From: Vreelandella halophila
Lineage (GTDB): Bacteria > Pseudomonadota > Gammaproteobacteria > Pseudomonadales > Oleiphilaceae
DNA: 64,000 nucleotides
Assembly: GCF_019903425.1 (NCBI RefSeq)
Contig: NZ_JACHUZ010000013.1
Coordinates: forward strand, 1,022,142-1,086,141
Direction: 5' to 3'
Of the stretch, positions 17,413 through 26,400 are shown one piece after another. How positions within the stretch are numbered: the first letter of the stretch is position 1; each line of letters begins with the position of its first letter. Made by a program: the position numbers and the translations under genes. Under the pieces are notes generated by a model. That model had not been told where the DNA came from. It saw only the letters and a program-made list of their open reading frames with translations, and made no database searches.

Positions 17413-18450
17413 ATGCTGCATGATCGTCTTCGCCGCGCACGCCGGCTGAAGGGCTGGTCGCTTCAGCAACTTGCAGATGCCTTGGGGGATCTATCCAAGC
17501 AGGCTTTGTCCAAGTATGAGCAGGGAAAGGATACACCGAATTCGACCCGCTTGATCCAGATCGCGGATGCGTTGGAGGTTTCTCCTGAATACTTTTTCCG
17601 CTCAGAAGAAGTTGAGTTGGGGGAAGTGGATTTCCGCAAGCATTCGGCTCTGGGCAAGGGAAAGCAGGACACGATCAAGGAGCAGGTACGGGAGCACCTG
17701 GAGCGCTATCTGGCTGCCGAACAGGTTGTCGAGTTGGACTCGGAGCGTCTGGAGCTACCGGCGTTCGACGTTCAGAGCGTGGATGACGTTGACGAGGCTG
17801 CGAATCAACTGCGCCGGCAATGGGAGCTTGGTGTTAATCCCATAGCAAATCTCACTGAAACTCTCGAAGAACATGGCATCAAGGTTGTTGGGCTGGAGGC
17901 GCATGAGAAATTCGATGGCCTCTGCGCCCGGATCAATGATGGCGCTGACGCCGTCATCGTGAGTAACACTGGTCGTGACGGTGAGCGCCAGAGGTTCAAT
18001 CTTGCACACGAGCTTGGCCATTTGGTTCTGAAGATTCCGCCAGAGATCGAAGGCACTCGGCAGGAGGAAAACTGGTGTCACCGGTTTGCTGGCGTTTTCC
18101 TGTTTCCTGCAAGGCAGGTTCGTGAAACCTTTGGTTCCTTCAGGCACCGCGTTTTGGGTGAGGAGTTTCTCCTTGCCAAGCAGGAGTGGGGCATCTCAAT
18201 GCAGGCCACTCTGCGCCGGCTCTATGACCTCAGCATCATCAATGAGTCATTCTACAAGTCGACTTCTAAAGACTGGTCGATCCGGGGATATCGAAAAGGC
18301 GAGCCGGATGCGCTCCCCAGCGAGCGTTCCTACAGGTTGAAGCAGCTGGTTTACCGGGCCCTGGCGGAGGATTTGATCACTCCATCAAGAGCGGCGGAAC
18401 TTCTCAATGTGTCGCTCGATCAGATAGAGCGGGTCATTTCCAACCGGTAA
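17413..18450 (+). CDS. XRE-family regulator fused to ImmA/IrrE metallopeptidase
   Basis: A 345-residue two-domain protein. Residues 1-60 form a helix-turn-helix (SLQQLADALGDLSKQALSKYEQGKDTP); the middle-to-C-terminal part is an ImmA/IrrE (DUF955) peptidase domain with HELGH in FNLAHELGHLV at about 198-202 and the downstream EENWCHRFAGVFLFP helix. Proteins like this act as antitoxin-regulators or as switches that release a repressor by proteolysis. It lies 4-16 bases upstream of a PIN-domain gene, forming a probable toxin-antitoxin pair. Direct repeats before the start are likely its operators. Confidence 0.9.
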   Translation: MLHDRLRRARRLKGWSLQQLADALGDLSKQALSKYEQGKDTPNSTRLIQIADALEVSPEYFFRSEEVELGEVDFRKHSALGKGKQDTIKEQVREHLERYLAAEQVVELDSERLELPAFDVQSVDDVDEAANQLRRQWELGVNPIANLTETLEEHGIKVVGLEAHEKFDGLCARINDGADAVIVSNTGRDGERQRFNLAHELGHLVLKIPPEIEGTRQEENWCHRFAGVFLFPARQVRETFGSFRHRVLGEEFLLAKQEWGISMQATLRRLYDLSIINESFYKSTSKDWSIRGYRKGEPDALPSERSYRLKQLVYRALAEDLITPSRAAELLNVSLDQIERVISNR

Positions 18451-18454
18451 GCGA

Positions 18455-18964
18455 GTGAGCGCAGGGATGCCCAGGAAGATTCTCGTCTCCGATACGAATA
18501 TCTGGATTGATCTTCACCGATGTGGATTGCTGGAGATTGTATTCCAGCTACCGCATCAGTTCGTGACCACCGAGTTTGTATGGAGAGAGCTGCGCCAGCC
18601 GCCCGGCACGCGTCTCACCAATCTCGGTCTCCTGCTTGAACCGCTCGATCAGAGCGAAATCCTGGAGCTCTTTGACCTTCGGGCTAAGCTGGGTAATTCA
18701 TCGGTTCCGGATATTTCATGCTACCTGACAGCGAGGAACCGCAACTGGACCCTTCTCACAGGAGACAAGGCAGTTCGCAACTCCGGATTTGAGGCGGAGC
18801 TGGAGGTTCGGGGTGTGCTCTGGTTGCTGGATGAGCTCCATGAGCACAACCTGGCGAACGGCAATACGCTGGCTGACAGTCTTCAAGCAATGCTTGATCG
18901 GGGTGCGCGCTTGCCTGAAAGCGAGTGCGAGTACCGCATCGGGTTATGGAAATCATTGGTATAG
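18455..18964 (+). CDS. PIN-domain protein, probable toxin
   Basis: A 169-residue PIN-fold protein. The first acidic ligand is in VSDTNIWIDLHR, a Glu in TTEFVWREL, and the later acidic residues in VPDISCYLTARN and LLTGDKAVRN, a full quartet. Families with this DUF3368-like arrangement are ribonuclease toxins partnered by an XRE-ImmA protein. The start may be GTG 18455 or ATG 18467; the ATG would remove four residues. It follows the regulator almost without a gap. Confidence 0.85.
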   Translation: MSAGMPRKILVSDTNIWIDLHRCGLLEIVFQLPHQFVTTEFVWRELRQPPGTRLTNLGLLLEPLDQSEILELFDLRAKLGNSSVPDISCYLTARNRNWTLLTGDKAVRNSGFEAELEVRGVLWLLDELHEHNLANGNTLADSLQAMLDRGARLPESECEYRIGLWKSLV

Positions 18965-19227
18965 ATTTCGCAGTTCTTGGATTCAGCAACCATCTCGCCA
19001 AACCACCCGCACTACGTGTTCGTTAATGGGAGAATGCGTGCAGCCATTTCCATTTCACGCGAGTTCAGTACTTTGAAAATTGCTGACGCACGGTCGTTTT
19101 GTCCGAGGCAATGATACGTTGCCGGATACGGTGTCAATTTGAAGGGCGTGGTTACGTTGGTGTGTTGCAGCCAGTAGGCAGAGCTTTCATGATGGTTGAA
19201 TTGAAATCAACAGACTGACCGAACCCT

Positions 19228-20091
19228 ATGCCTCAACTTCAACCTACCAATACCCACCAACTCCGCATCGGCAATTTCGTCCTAACAACCCTGCTCGATG
19301 CCCAGATGGAAGCCAGCTTCGGCCTGGTCCAGTCGATCCCTGAGGAAGAGGCCAGGCGCCTGCACGCCGAAAACCGCCGGCCCACGCCGCCGCGCATCAC
19401 CCTTAACGCCTACCTGCTGGATACCGGTGATCATCGGATCCTGATCGACACCGGCATCGGTGTCTTCGCCGGCGAGAGCGGTGCCGCTCTGATGGACAAC
19501 CTCAACGCTATAGGCCTCGACGCCAGCGCCATCGACACGGTCCTCATCACCCATATGCATCCGGACCATATCGGCGGGTTGATCGATGCTGACGATCAGC
19601 CGGTTTTCGCCAAGGCGAGAGTGCTGGTTCCCTCCGGCGAACTCGATTACTGGGGCGGTGATATTCCAGAGGGCACGCCCGAGGCCCTGACAACACAATT
19701 CCAGGCCGCCCACCGTGTCATCGCCGCCGTCGGTCAGCAGATGGAGCGCCTGGAGGGCACCGAGGTCCTCCCGGGCATCACCCGCGTGCCGCTGCCGGGC
19801 CATACACCGGACCATTCCGGCTACCGCATCGTCTCCGGCGAGGAACAGCTCCTGGTCTGGACGGACATTGTCCACCTCCCCGGCATCCAGTTCCCGCGCC
19901 CCGAGGCCACGGTCGCCTTCGACGTCGACCCGCCCCAGGCGGCCACCACCCGCCGCCGCATCATGGCCGAACTGGCCGAATCCCGGGAACTGGTCGCCGG
20001 GCACCATCTGGATTTTCCGGGGATCGGTTATGTGGCTGAAGACGGTGATGGGTTTCGGTTTTTGCCGCATGTTTGGCGGCCTAGGGTTTAG
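19228..20091 (+). CDS. MBL-fold metallo-hydrolase, copy 2
   Basis: A 287-residue paralogue of the protein encoded at 8491, of identical length and about 90% identical (roughly 28 substitutions, several clustered near residues 169-175 and 208-210). All metal ligands are kept: HMHPDH, HTPDHSG, WTDIVH and GHHLDFPG. Most of the 100 C-terminal residues are unchanged, suggesting recent duplication or gene conversion. It is followed after about 70 bases by a ParE-type toxin-antitoxin pair. The 263 bases upstream contain no gene I can identify. Confidence 0.9.
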   Translation: MPQLQPTNTHQLRIGNFVLTTLLDAQMEASFGLVQSIPEEEARRLHAENRRPTPPRITLNAYLLDTGDHRILIDTGIGVFAGESGAALMDNLNAIGLDASAIDTVLITHMHPDHIGGLIDADDQPVFAKARVLVPSGELDYWGGDIPEGTPEALTTQFQAAHRVIAAVGQQMERLEGTEVLPGITRVPLPGHTPDHSGYRIVSGEEQLLVWTDIVHLPGIQFPRPEATVAFDVDPPQAATTRRRIMAELAESRELVAGHHLDFPGIGYVAEDGDGFRFLPHVWRPRV

Positions 20092-20164
20092 CGCAATCAG
20101 GCCCTGAGTGTGGTATTTCTCTTACCTCTCCGGTGCGGTATCGTTGTGATCCAGGAGGTGTTTC

Positions 20165-20374
20165 ATGAACCCAGGTATCAGAGATTTGCCCATAGACGAG
20201 CGTATTCAGCTCGTGGAAGACGTCTGGGACAGCATCGCTGAGGATCAGCAAAAGCTTGAGTTGACTCAGGCGCAGCGGGAAGAGCTGGATCTAAGGCTGA
20301 ATGCTTATAAGCAGGATGGCCAATCAGGCAGTGATGCTGGAACAGTTCTGGAAGGGATACGCCGGAGACTATGA
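20165..20374 (+). CDS. Antitoxin, addiction-module component family
   Basis: A 69-residue protein starting MNPGIRDLPIDERIQLVEDVWDSI, the pattern of the putative addiction module component family that partners RelE/ParE toxins. The sequence is strongly helical and acidic in the first half. CAGGAGGTG just upstream gives a good ribosome site. Its stop overlaps the toxin start (ATGA, 20371-20374), so both are made together. Confidence 0.85.
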   Translation: MNPGIRDLPIDERIQLVEDVWDSIAEDQQKLELTQAQREELDLRLNAYKQDGQSGSDAGTVLEGIRRRL

Positions 20375-20637
20375 CTTATAACGTTCGGATTCGTCCGGAC
20401 GCCGAGAGGGATATTGAAGACGCAGCCCAATGGTATGAGTTGCAGCGCCAGGGATTGGGGCATGAATTCATGGATTCGGTGGAGCAGACACTGAATCGCA
20501 TCAGTGAGAATCCTTCCCTTTACCCTGTCGTTCACAGAGACTCACGCCGAGCTCTGATCAGGAAATTTCCTTTTGGCGTTCACTATGTGGTTGCTGACGG
20601 CACGGTCGTGGTTATTGCTGTGTTGAGTTCGGTTTGA
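20371..20637 (+). CDS. RelE/ParE-family toxin
   Basis: An 88-residue ParE-type toxin: VRIRPDAERDIEDAAQWYE, LNRISENPSLYPVV, RALIRKFPFGVHYVV and TVVVIAVL follow the family's order. The usual ending after the last strand (a short HxxRDPxxW-like tail) is absent; the frame runs into SSV and stops, so the toxin may be slightly shortened. A piece of the same gene is fused to an MBL fragment at 12458. Confidence 0.85.
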   Translation: MTYNVRIRPDAERDIEDAAQWYELQRQGLGHEFMDSVEQTLNRISENPSLYPVVHRDSRRALIRKFPFGVHYVVADGTVVVIAVLSSV

Positions 20638-20837
20638 TTCTGGGGATCTTTCGCCTTGGCGGTTATGACGTCGGGTTGTTGTTCCCGAGTGTGGCGAGAC
20701 GCAATGGCTTCTATGAAATCGTGCGGGCGCTGCCTCCGAATCAGCGTTACCACCTGATCTTCCTTTTCATCGCAAATGTGGCGATGGTCACTTCGGGGGT
20801 GCTTGCCTGGGGGATGATTGAGTTCTTCAAGCTTTAA
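20634..20837 (+). CDS. Possible small membrane protein
   Basis: An open frame of 67 codons from a TTG overlapping the toxin stop. Its C-terminal half is convincingly hydrophobic (LIFLFIANVAMVTSGVLAWGMI) and preceded by a basic amphipathic stretch (RRNGFYEIVRALPPNQRYH). No ribosome site is clear and I know no family. It may instead be a relic joined to the shortened toxin gene. Confidence 0.25.
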   Translation: MILGIFRLGGYDVGLLFPSVARRNGFYEIVRALPPNQRYHLIFLFIANVAMVTSGVLAWGMIEFFKL

Positions 20838-20981
20838 GTGGCAGCGAGGATTGAGATCAGCTGCATCCGGACTTTGAGTACACGGGGTTGAATTCTCCCG
20901 TCCTCCCACGCATGTCTCCAGTACGACGCATTCACAGCGCGGCCTTTGCGCCAGCTGATTTTCACGGCAACAGGAGGACGA

Positions 20982-21971
20982 ATGGAGACGCACGCATTTG
21001 GCAACACAGACATTCAGGTCACACCCGTCGGGCTTGGGACCTGGGCCATTGGTGGCTGGATGTGGGGTGGTACGGACGAAGCCCAGTCCATCGACACCAT
21101 CCACCGCGCCATCGATAAGGGCATTGGCCTGATTGATACGGCGCCGGTCTACGGCTTTGGGCGGTCCGAGGAGATCGTGGGCAAGGCGCTGGCCGACGGT
21201 CGTAGGGACCAGGTGGCGCTGGCCACGAAAGTGGCCCTGAACTGGAACGATGACCACGACCAGATCTGGCGGGATGCGAGTGCGTCGCGCATTGAGCAGG
21301 AAGTGGAGGATTCCCTGAAGCGTCTCCAGACGGACCGGATCGATATTTACCAGGTCCATTGGCCGGATCCGGAGACGCCTATGGAGGAGACTGCCCGGGC
21401 GCTGGAAAAGCTCTACCAGGCGGGGAAGATCCGCGCCCTTGGTGTCAGCAACTTCACCCCGGCGCAGATGGACGAGCTGCAGAAGACGGTGCCCCTGCAC
21501 GCACTGCAGCCCCCCTATAACCTGTTTGAGCGGGACATTGAGCAGGAGGTCCTTCCGTACTGCCGGGAAAACGGCATCGCGACCATTACCTACGGCGCCC
21601 TGTGCCGGGGCCTGCTGACGGGCAAGATGCGGGAGGATACCCAGTTCAATGGTGACGACCTGCGCAATAACGACCCGAAGTTCCAGGGCGAACGCTATCG
21701 CCAGTACCTGAACGCCGTGGCGGAACTGGATCGGTTCGCCCGCGAGCGGTACCAGAAGAACGTCCTAGCGCTGGCGCTTCGCTGGCTGGTGGATCAGCCC
21801 GGTGTGACGACGGCGCTCTGGGGTGCCAGGAGACCGGAGCAGCTGGATCCGGTCGGTGAGATCGAGGGCTGGTCACTGGATAAGGAAGCGATGACTGCCA
21901 TCGATGAGATCCTAGCCCGTTGCATCGATGATCCCGTTGGGCCTGAATTTATGGCGCCGCCGGCTGGGTGA
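20982..21971 (+). CDS. Aldo/keto reductase
   Basis: A 329-residue NADPH-dependent aldo/keto reductase of the bacterial general-stress-protein-69/YajO-like group. The catalytic tetrad is visible: Asp52 in LIDTAPVYGFG, Tyr57, Lys83 in LATKVAL and His in IYQVHWPDP. C-terminal GVTTALWGARRPEQL matches the cofactor phosphate-binding end. ATG 20982 follows AGGAGG at 20972-20977; the longer frame from 20946 lacks such a site. Substrate unknown, probably detoxification of carbonyls. Confidence 0.92.
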   Translation: METHAFGNTDIQVTPVGLGTWAIGGWMWGGTDEAQSIDTIHRAIDKGIGLIDTAPVYGFGRSEEIVGKALADGRRDQVALATKVALNWNDDHDQIWRDASASRIEQEVEDSLKRLQTDRIDIYQVHWPDPETPMEETARALEKLYQAGKIRALGVSNFTPAQMDELQKTVPLHALQPPYNLFERDIEQEVLPYCRENGIATITYGALCRGLLTGKMREDTQFNGDDLRNNDPKFQGERYRQYLNAVAELDRFARERYQKNVLALALRWLVDQPGVTTALWGARRPEQLDPVGEIEGWSLDKEAMTAIDEILARCIDDPVGPEFMAPPAG

Positions 21972-22073
21972 CTGGCCCGGCACCCCGGGCGCGGTTCCCT
22001 GCGATCAGGTGCTGCGATATCTTGGATGGTGGGGGCTTACTACTGAAACCCAAAGGCGAGGAGGGCACAGGTG

Positions 22074-22403
22074 ATGAGAACGTCTGGATCGGTGAAGGCT
22101 GTTCTGATGGGTCTGGCACTGATGCTTACGCCCGTGCTGGCGCAGGCTGAGCCCGTTTGGATCGATGTGCGGACGAAAGCGGAACATCGCGAGAATCACA
22201 TTGATAGCGATCCGCTTATTCCGCACACGAAAATTGTTTCGCAGGTCACCGAGCACTTTCCGGATAAGGATACGGAGATCAACCTGTACTGTGTTGCGGG
22301 CACAAGGGCCGGCAAAGCGAAAGCAGCTCTGGAAAGGGCGGGCTACACCAATGTGAAAAACCAGGGTGGCATTTCAGATGTGCGGCAGGCGCGTGATCTG
22401 TAA
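22074..22403 (+). CDS. Periplasmic rhodanese-like protein (PspE-type)
   Basis: A 109-residue single-domain sulfurtransferase with a signal peptide (VLMGLALMLTPVLAQA). The mature part reads WIDVRTKAEHRENHID, then LYCVAGTRAG with the catalytic Cys in its loop, and ends GYTNVKNQGGI. This matches PspE-like periplasmic rhodaneses that carry a persulfide. GAGGAGGG lies just upstream. With the tsdBA genes 7 kb away it could take part in periplasmic sulfur handling, but that link is only contextual. Confidence 0.88.
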   Translation: MRTSGSVKAVLMGLALMLTPVLAQAEPVWIDVRTKAEHRENHIDSDPLIPHTKIVSQVTEHFPDKDTEINLYCVAGTRAGKAKAALERAGYTNVKNQGGISDVRQARDL

Positions 22404-22467
22404 GAGACCCCAGGAAGCTGGCCCATCTGCGTTGAACGACCATCCACCCCGGAACGACCGTTCCTGG

Positions 22468-22692
22468 TCAGTGGACATCATGACGGGACAGCCCGATATC
22501 GCATAGGAGCTTGTCATCCAGTGATGCCAGATCTCGTTTCACGGATTGATGAATCCGTTGGTTGCGAAGGTATCTGATCCTGTAGGCCAGTTGCAGCAGC
22601 CAGGAATCGATCCAGTCAACGCCTTTGAGGCCATCGTCTGGTTTATCCCAGCGTTCCGGGGTCATTATCGAATGCTTTCCGCTCAATCCCAT
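22468..22692 (-). CDS. DUF1127-type small protein
   Basis: A 74-residue basic protein ending in RDLASLDDKLLCDIGLSRHDV, the DUF1127 signature found in many proteobacterial small proteins; some members bind RNA or affect phosphate and nitrogen physiology. GAGGGGAG precedes the start at 22692; a second Met at 22665 is possible. It is transcribed divergently from the TetR regulator, sharing a control region with paired ACCGGT motifs. Confidence 0.75.
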   Translation of the reverse strand: MGLSGKHSIMTPERWDKPDDGLKGVDWIDSWLLQLAYRIRYLRNQRIHQSVKRDLASLDDKLLCDIGLSRHDVH

Positions 22693-22719
22693 GCCGGACT
22701 CCCCTCTAAAAGTATACTG

Positions 22720-22757
22720 ACCGGTGAGGTTACTTTGTTTAAATTAATCACACCGGT
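22720..22757. promoter_or_regulatory. Candidate TetR operator, inverted ACCGGTG/CACCGGT
   Basis: Between the divergent DUF1127 and TetR genes, ACCGGTGA (22720-22727) faces CACCGGT (22751-22757) across an AT-rich centre (TTTAAATTAATCA). This inverted arrangement would suit a TetR dimer-pair controlling both genes. Confidence 0.4.
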
Positions 22758-22798
22758 TGGTATAGTGTCAAGCACGTCAGGAGAAAGGGGATTGCCCA

Positions 22799-23398
22799 TT
22801 GTCGGAACCACAGGAGCAGCTGACGCCGGCTGCTGAGCGGATTCTGGAAGCGGCCTCGGATCTGTTCTACTGGCACGGCATCCGTGCCGTGGGCATGGAG
22901 GCGATTGCGAAGGCGGCCGGGGTCACCAAGAAGACCATCTTTGACCGGTTTGGCTCAAAGGACACGCTGATCGTCGAATATCTGCGCAGACGGGATCGAC
23001 GGTGGCGCAGGCGGATGTTGGAAGTCCTGGACCAGGTCTCCGAGGAGCATCCTGAACATAAGCTGCTGGCGACCTTTGATGCGTTGAGCGCTTGGGTGCG
23101 TGACGAGAACCCGCGAGGTTGCGCGTTCATTAATGCCTACTCGGAGATCGGGGACCGGGAGCATCCGGCCATGGATGTGATCACGGGGCAGAAGCAGTGG
23201 CTCATCGGGTTGTTGCGGGAACTCGCTGACGCAGCAGGGGCCCGCGACCCTGAGGCCCTGACGAGTAAGCTCATGGTTCTGCACGAAGGGATTACGGTTA
23301 TGAATTCGATCCAGCTGTCGGCTGATCCGATCGGTGCGGGCAGGGACGCGGCTGTTACGGTGATCCGGGCTGAGCTGCCGGATGCCTCAGCGTTCTAG
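22799..23398 (+). CDS. TetR-family transcriptional regulator
   Basis: A 199-residue regulator. The N-terminal HTH reads GIRAVGMEAIAKAAGVTKKTIFDRFGSKDTLI, with the usual TetR recognition-helix wording. The ligand domain has RGCAFINAYSEIGDREHPA, similar to members that control efflux or fatty-acid and aldehyde metabolism. The likely start is TTG 22799, with AAAGGGG upstream; no better ATG is in frame. The ligand is unknown. Confidence 0.9.
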   Translation: MSEPQEQLTPAAERILEAASDLFYWHGIRAVGMEAIAKAAGVTKKTIFDRFGSKDTLIVEYLRRRDRRWRRRMLEVLDQVSEEHPEHKLLATFDALSAWVRDENPRGCAFINAYSEIGDREHPAMDVITGQKQWLIGLLRELADAAGARDPEALTSKLMVLHEGITVMNSIQLSADPIGAGRDAAVTVIRAELPDASAF

Positions 23399-23429
23399 GT
23401 GTTGCAGGTGAAGCCAGACGCCAGTGCCA

Positions 23430-26400
23430 CTACTCGGCAAGGTGAATGCGATTCCGCCCGTTCTGTTTGGCTTTGTAGAGGGCTTCGTCCGCCGCAAACA
23501 CCAGTGCCTCGACGCTGCCCTGTTCATCCGGGATGGTGGTGGCGCTGCCCACGCTGATGGTGACGTGGTCGCCGGTGGTGGCGTGGGCGTGCTCGAGCGC
23601 CAGCGCCTCGATGGCCTGACGGGCATTCTCCGCGACCTGCATGGCGCCGTTGCTGCCGGTATCGGGCAGGATCATCATGAATTCCTCCCCCCCGTAGCGG
23701 GCGACCATGTCGGAGGAGCGGCGCAGTTGACCCTGCAGGGTTTTTGCGACCTGGATCAGGCAGTCGTCTCCCTTCTGGTGGCCGTAGGCATCGTTGAAGC
23801 GCTTGAAGTCGTCCACATCAAGCATGATGACCGACAGCGGCTGAGGCTGGCGCCGCTGCCTGAGCCAGGTGTCCCTCAGGTAGGCATCGCCGGAGCGGCG
23901 GTTGGGAACGCCGGTCAGGCCGTCCCGGTCCGCCAGTCGTTGCAGTTCCGCGTTGAGTGACTCCAGCTCGGCGGTGCGTTCGGCCACCTTGTCTTCCAGG
24001 TGATGGGAATAGTCCTGGACCTGGGTGTAGAGGCGGGCGTTTTCGATGGCGACGGAGGCCTGGGCGGCCAGCAGCTGGATCAGTTCCACGCGGGCCTCGG
24101 TGAAGACGCCCTCGGCCAGGTTGTTTTCCATGTACACGGCTGCCTCGAATCGCTCGCGCTGGATGGGAGCGCAGAGCACGGAGCGGGGCTGGAGCTGGCG
24201 CGTGTACGGGTCGTTGGCGAAGGCGCCCTCGTGGGTGGCGTTGTGCAGGACAATCGCCTCGTTCCGCTGGAACACCTCGCTGATAATGCTCATGGGCAGC
24301 GGAATCCGGTTGCCCTGGGGGTCACTCAACAGGAAGGGGGCCGGGAGACTGGCCTTTGGCAGGCCCTGTTCCGGTTGGGTGGCCGCCTCGACCACATAGT
24401 GGCCCTCGTACCGCACGACGATGCAGCCCCACTGCCCGCCCGCGTTCTGCAGCAGAATGGCGAGCGTTTTCTGGAGCAGCTGGTCCAACACGATTTCGCC
24501 GGAGATTTCGCGGGAAGCCCGCATGACGGAGGCCAGATCCAGGTCGGAAAAGTCGCTTCCCGGGGGGGTGGCGTTCGTCGGGCCGAGATCACGGAGGACC
24601 GGAAATTCCTTCTCCAGCAGCTCGACCTTGCGCAGGGCGCCCCAGCGGTTGTACAGGCCAAGCGCACCGCGCAGGTAGCCCTCCGCCGAGCGCTTTCGGC
24701 CCAGCGCCAGGAGATGGCGCGCGGCCCGCTCGTAAGCGGTGGCCTCATCCCGCAGAAACCCGCTCGCCGTTGCCGCATCAATCGCGGCGTCGTAGTGGGT
24801 CAGTGCGGTGTCGTGCTCTCCATCGAGGCGCGCCAGTTCCGCCGTCATCAACCATTGCAGATGCCGGAAGTTGGCGTCGCAGTTGTCGGCCCAGCGGGTC
24901 ATGCGGGCCAGGTCCTGGTCCAGCCGTTCGCGCGTGGCCGCTTGCTCCTCCCTGTCCATCCCGGGGTACAGGGTGGTAAGCGTGAGGTTGGCAATGATGT
25001 AGAACCGCGCCAGCTGGGGGAGGGACATGGCGGATCGGATCAGTTCGTCCTGTTTCCGCACGAAGTGCAGGGCCTGCTCGTAGTGGCCGTGGAGCAGGTT
25101 GATTTCGGCGCTGTAGATGGTGTGGTTGGCAATGCCGGTCATGAAGCGGCGTTCGCTCATGGCTTCAAGGCACTGGTCGGCGTCGAAGTCGTCACTGCTG
25201 AGGCTGGTGGGGGATTCGGTATCGCCGATAATGTTGCGCTGCATCTGGAGGAAGAGCGTGCCAGAGTCCAGGGAGTCCTGGTAGGCGCATTCGCGGACGA
25301 TCTCGAGGTTCTCCTCGTGCAGCTGGCGGGCCGTTTCCAGATCCATGCCCGGGTCCCAGATCACGCAGTCCTGGGCGCTGTAGGCCAGGTAGAGAAGGTC
25401 TCCCGATTGGTAGCCTGCTTCGATCCCCTTGCGGAACCAGGGGGTGAGGCTTGCCCAGTGATTGCTCCAGTGGTGGATGAACATGGCGTAGACGTAAATG
25501 ACCCGGGCTTTCAGGCTGAGGTCGTCCAGCTTGTCGTTGATGGCCAGGCCCACCTGGCCGTACTGGTAGCCAAGGGCCGGTTCATCCAGCTCGCCGCACA
25601 GCAGCATGCCGTAGGCGGCATACGCAAAGGCGGACTCCGGGCAGTTGCCCCGGGCCAGCGCCAGGTTGACCGCCTTGAGCACGAGGTAGCTGAAGAGGTT
25701 GCTTCCGGAGAGGAAGGCGGCGGCGAAGATCTCCATCAGCAGTCGCATGGCGGTAAGGGTGCCGGGGTCATCGATGGTGGGGGCATCCACCAGGTCGGCG
25801 ATCGCCCGGCCCGCCAGGCATTGCGTCACCCGCTGGCGTTCCCGGTCGATTTCTTCCCGGGTGGGGTGCTCGGTGAAATTGACGCCGAGCAGGGCCAGCC
25901 CCTCGATGGCGGCATGGATGGATTCGTTCATCCGGCCGAGCGTGGCCGTCTGCCGTGTGCGGGTCGCGAGTATGTTGGCCCGCTCAAGGGGCGACGCCGC
26001 ATGGTATAGCATCACCTCGAGCCAGTTGTCGGCCTCGTCAATGCGCCCGGTCAGGTAGAGACAGAGCTGCATTTCCGTGGCCACTGACGCCATCAGTGAC
26101 GGCATTTCGGTCCAGGCATCATCCGGCAGCAATTCCGTTGCGACGGTCAGGTAGTCCAGCGCGGATTGATAGGCCGAGGCTTTCCGGGCTCGGCGGCCGG
26201 CCCGCAGGTTCAGTTCGACCAGCTGCAGGCGTTCCCCGTTTGAGTCGATCAGCGACCGCCCCTGGTTGAGGTGATTGACGATGTCGATCAATTGGTCGCT
26301 GGCTGCTGTTCCATTGCCGTGGCTCAGCATCAGGCGACCCACCCTGAGGTGTATCCGCGTCAGTTCGTCCGTTTCGACAAGGTTGTAGGCCGCCTGCTGG

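Noticed and set aside
17413..18450. Phage-type repressor gene, sign of a prophage
   Set aside because: The ImmA-like domain raised this, but no phage structural, integrase or attachment sequences are nearby; a toxin-antitoxin module fits better.
24000..26009. 669-codon open frame antisense to the giant signalling gene
   Set aside because: It is a G+C-driven shadow; the opposite strand encodes clear domains and this frame matches no family.
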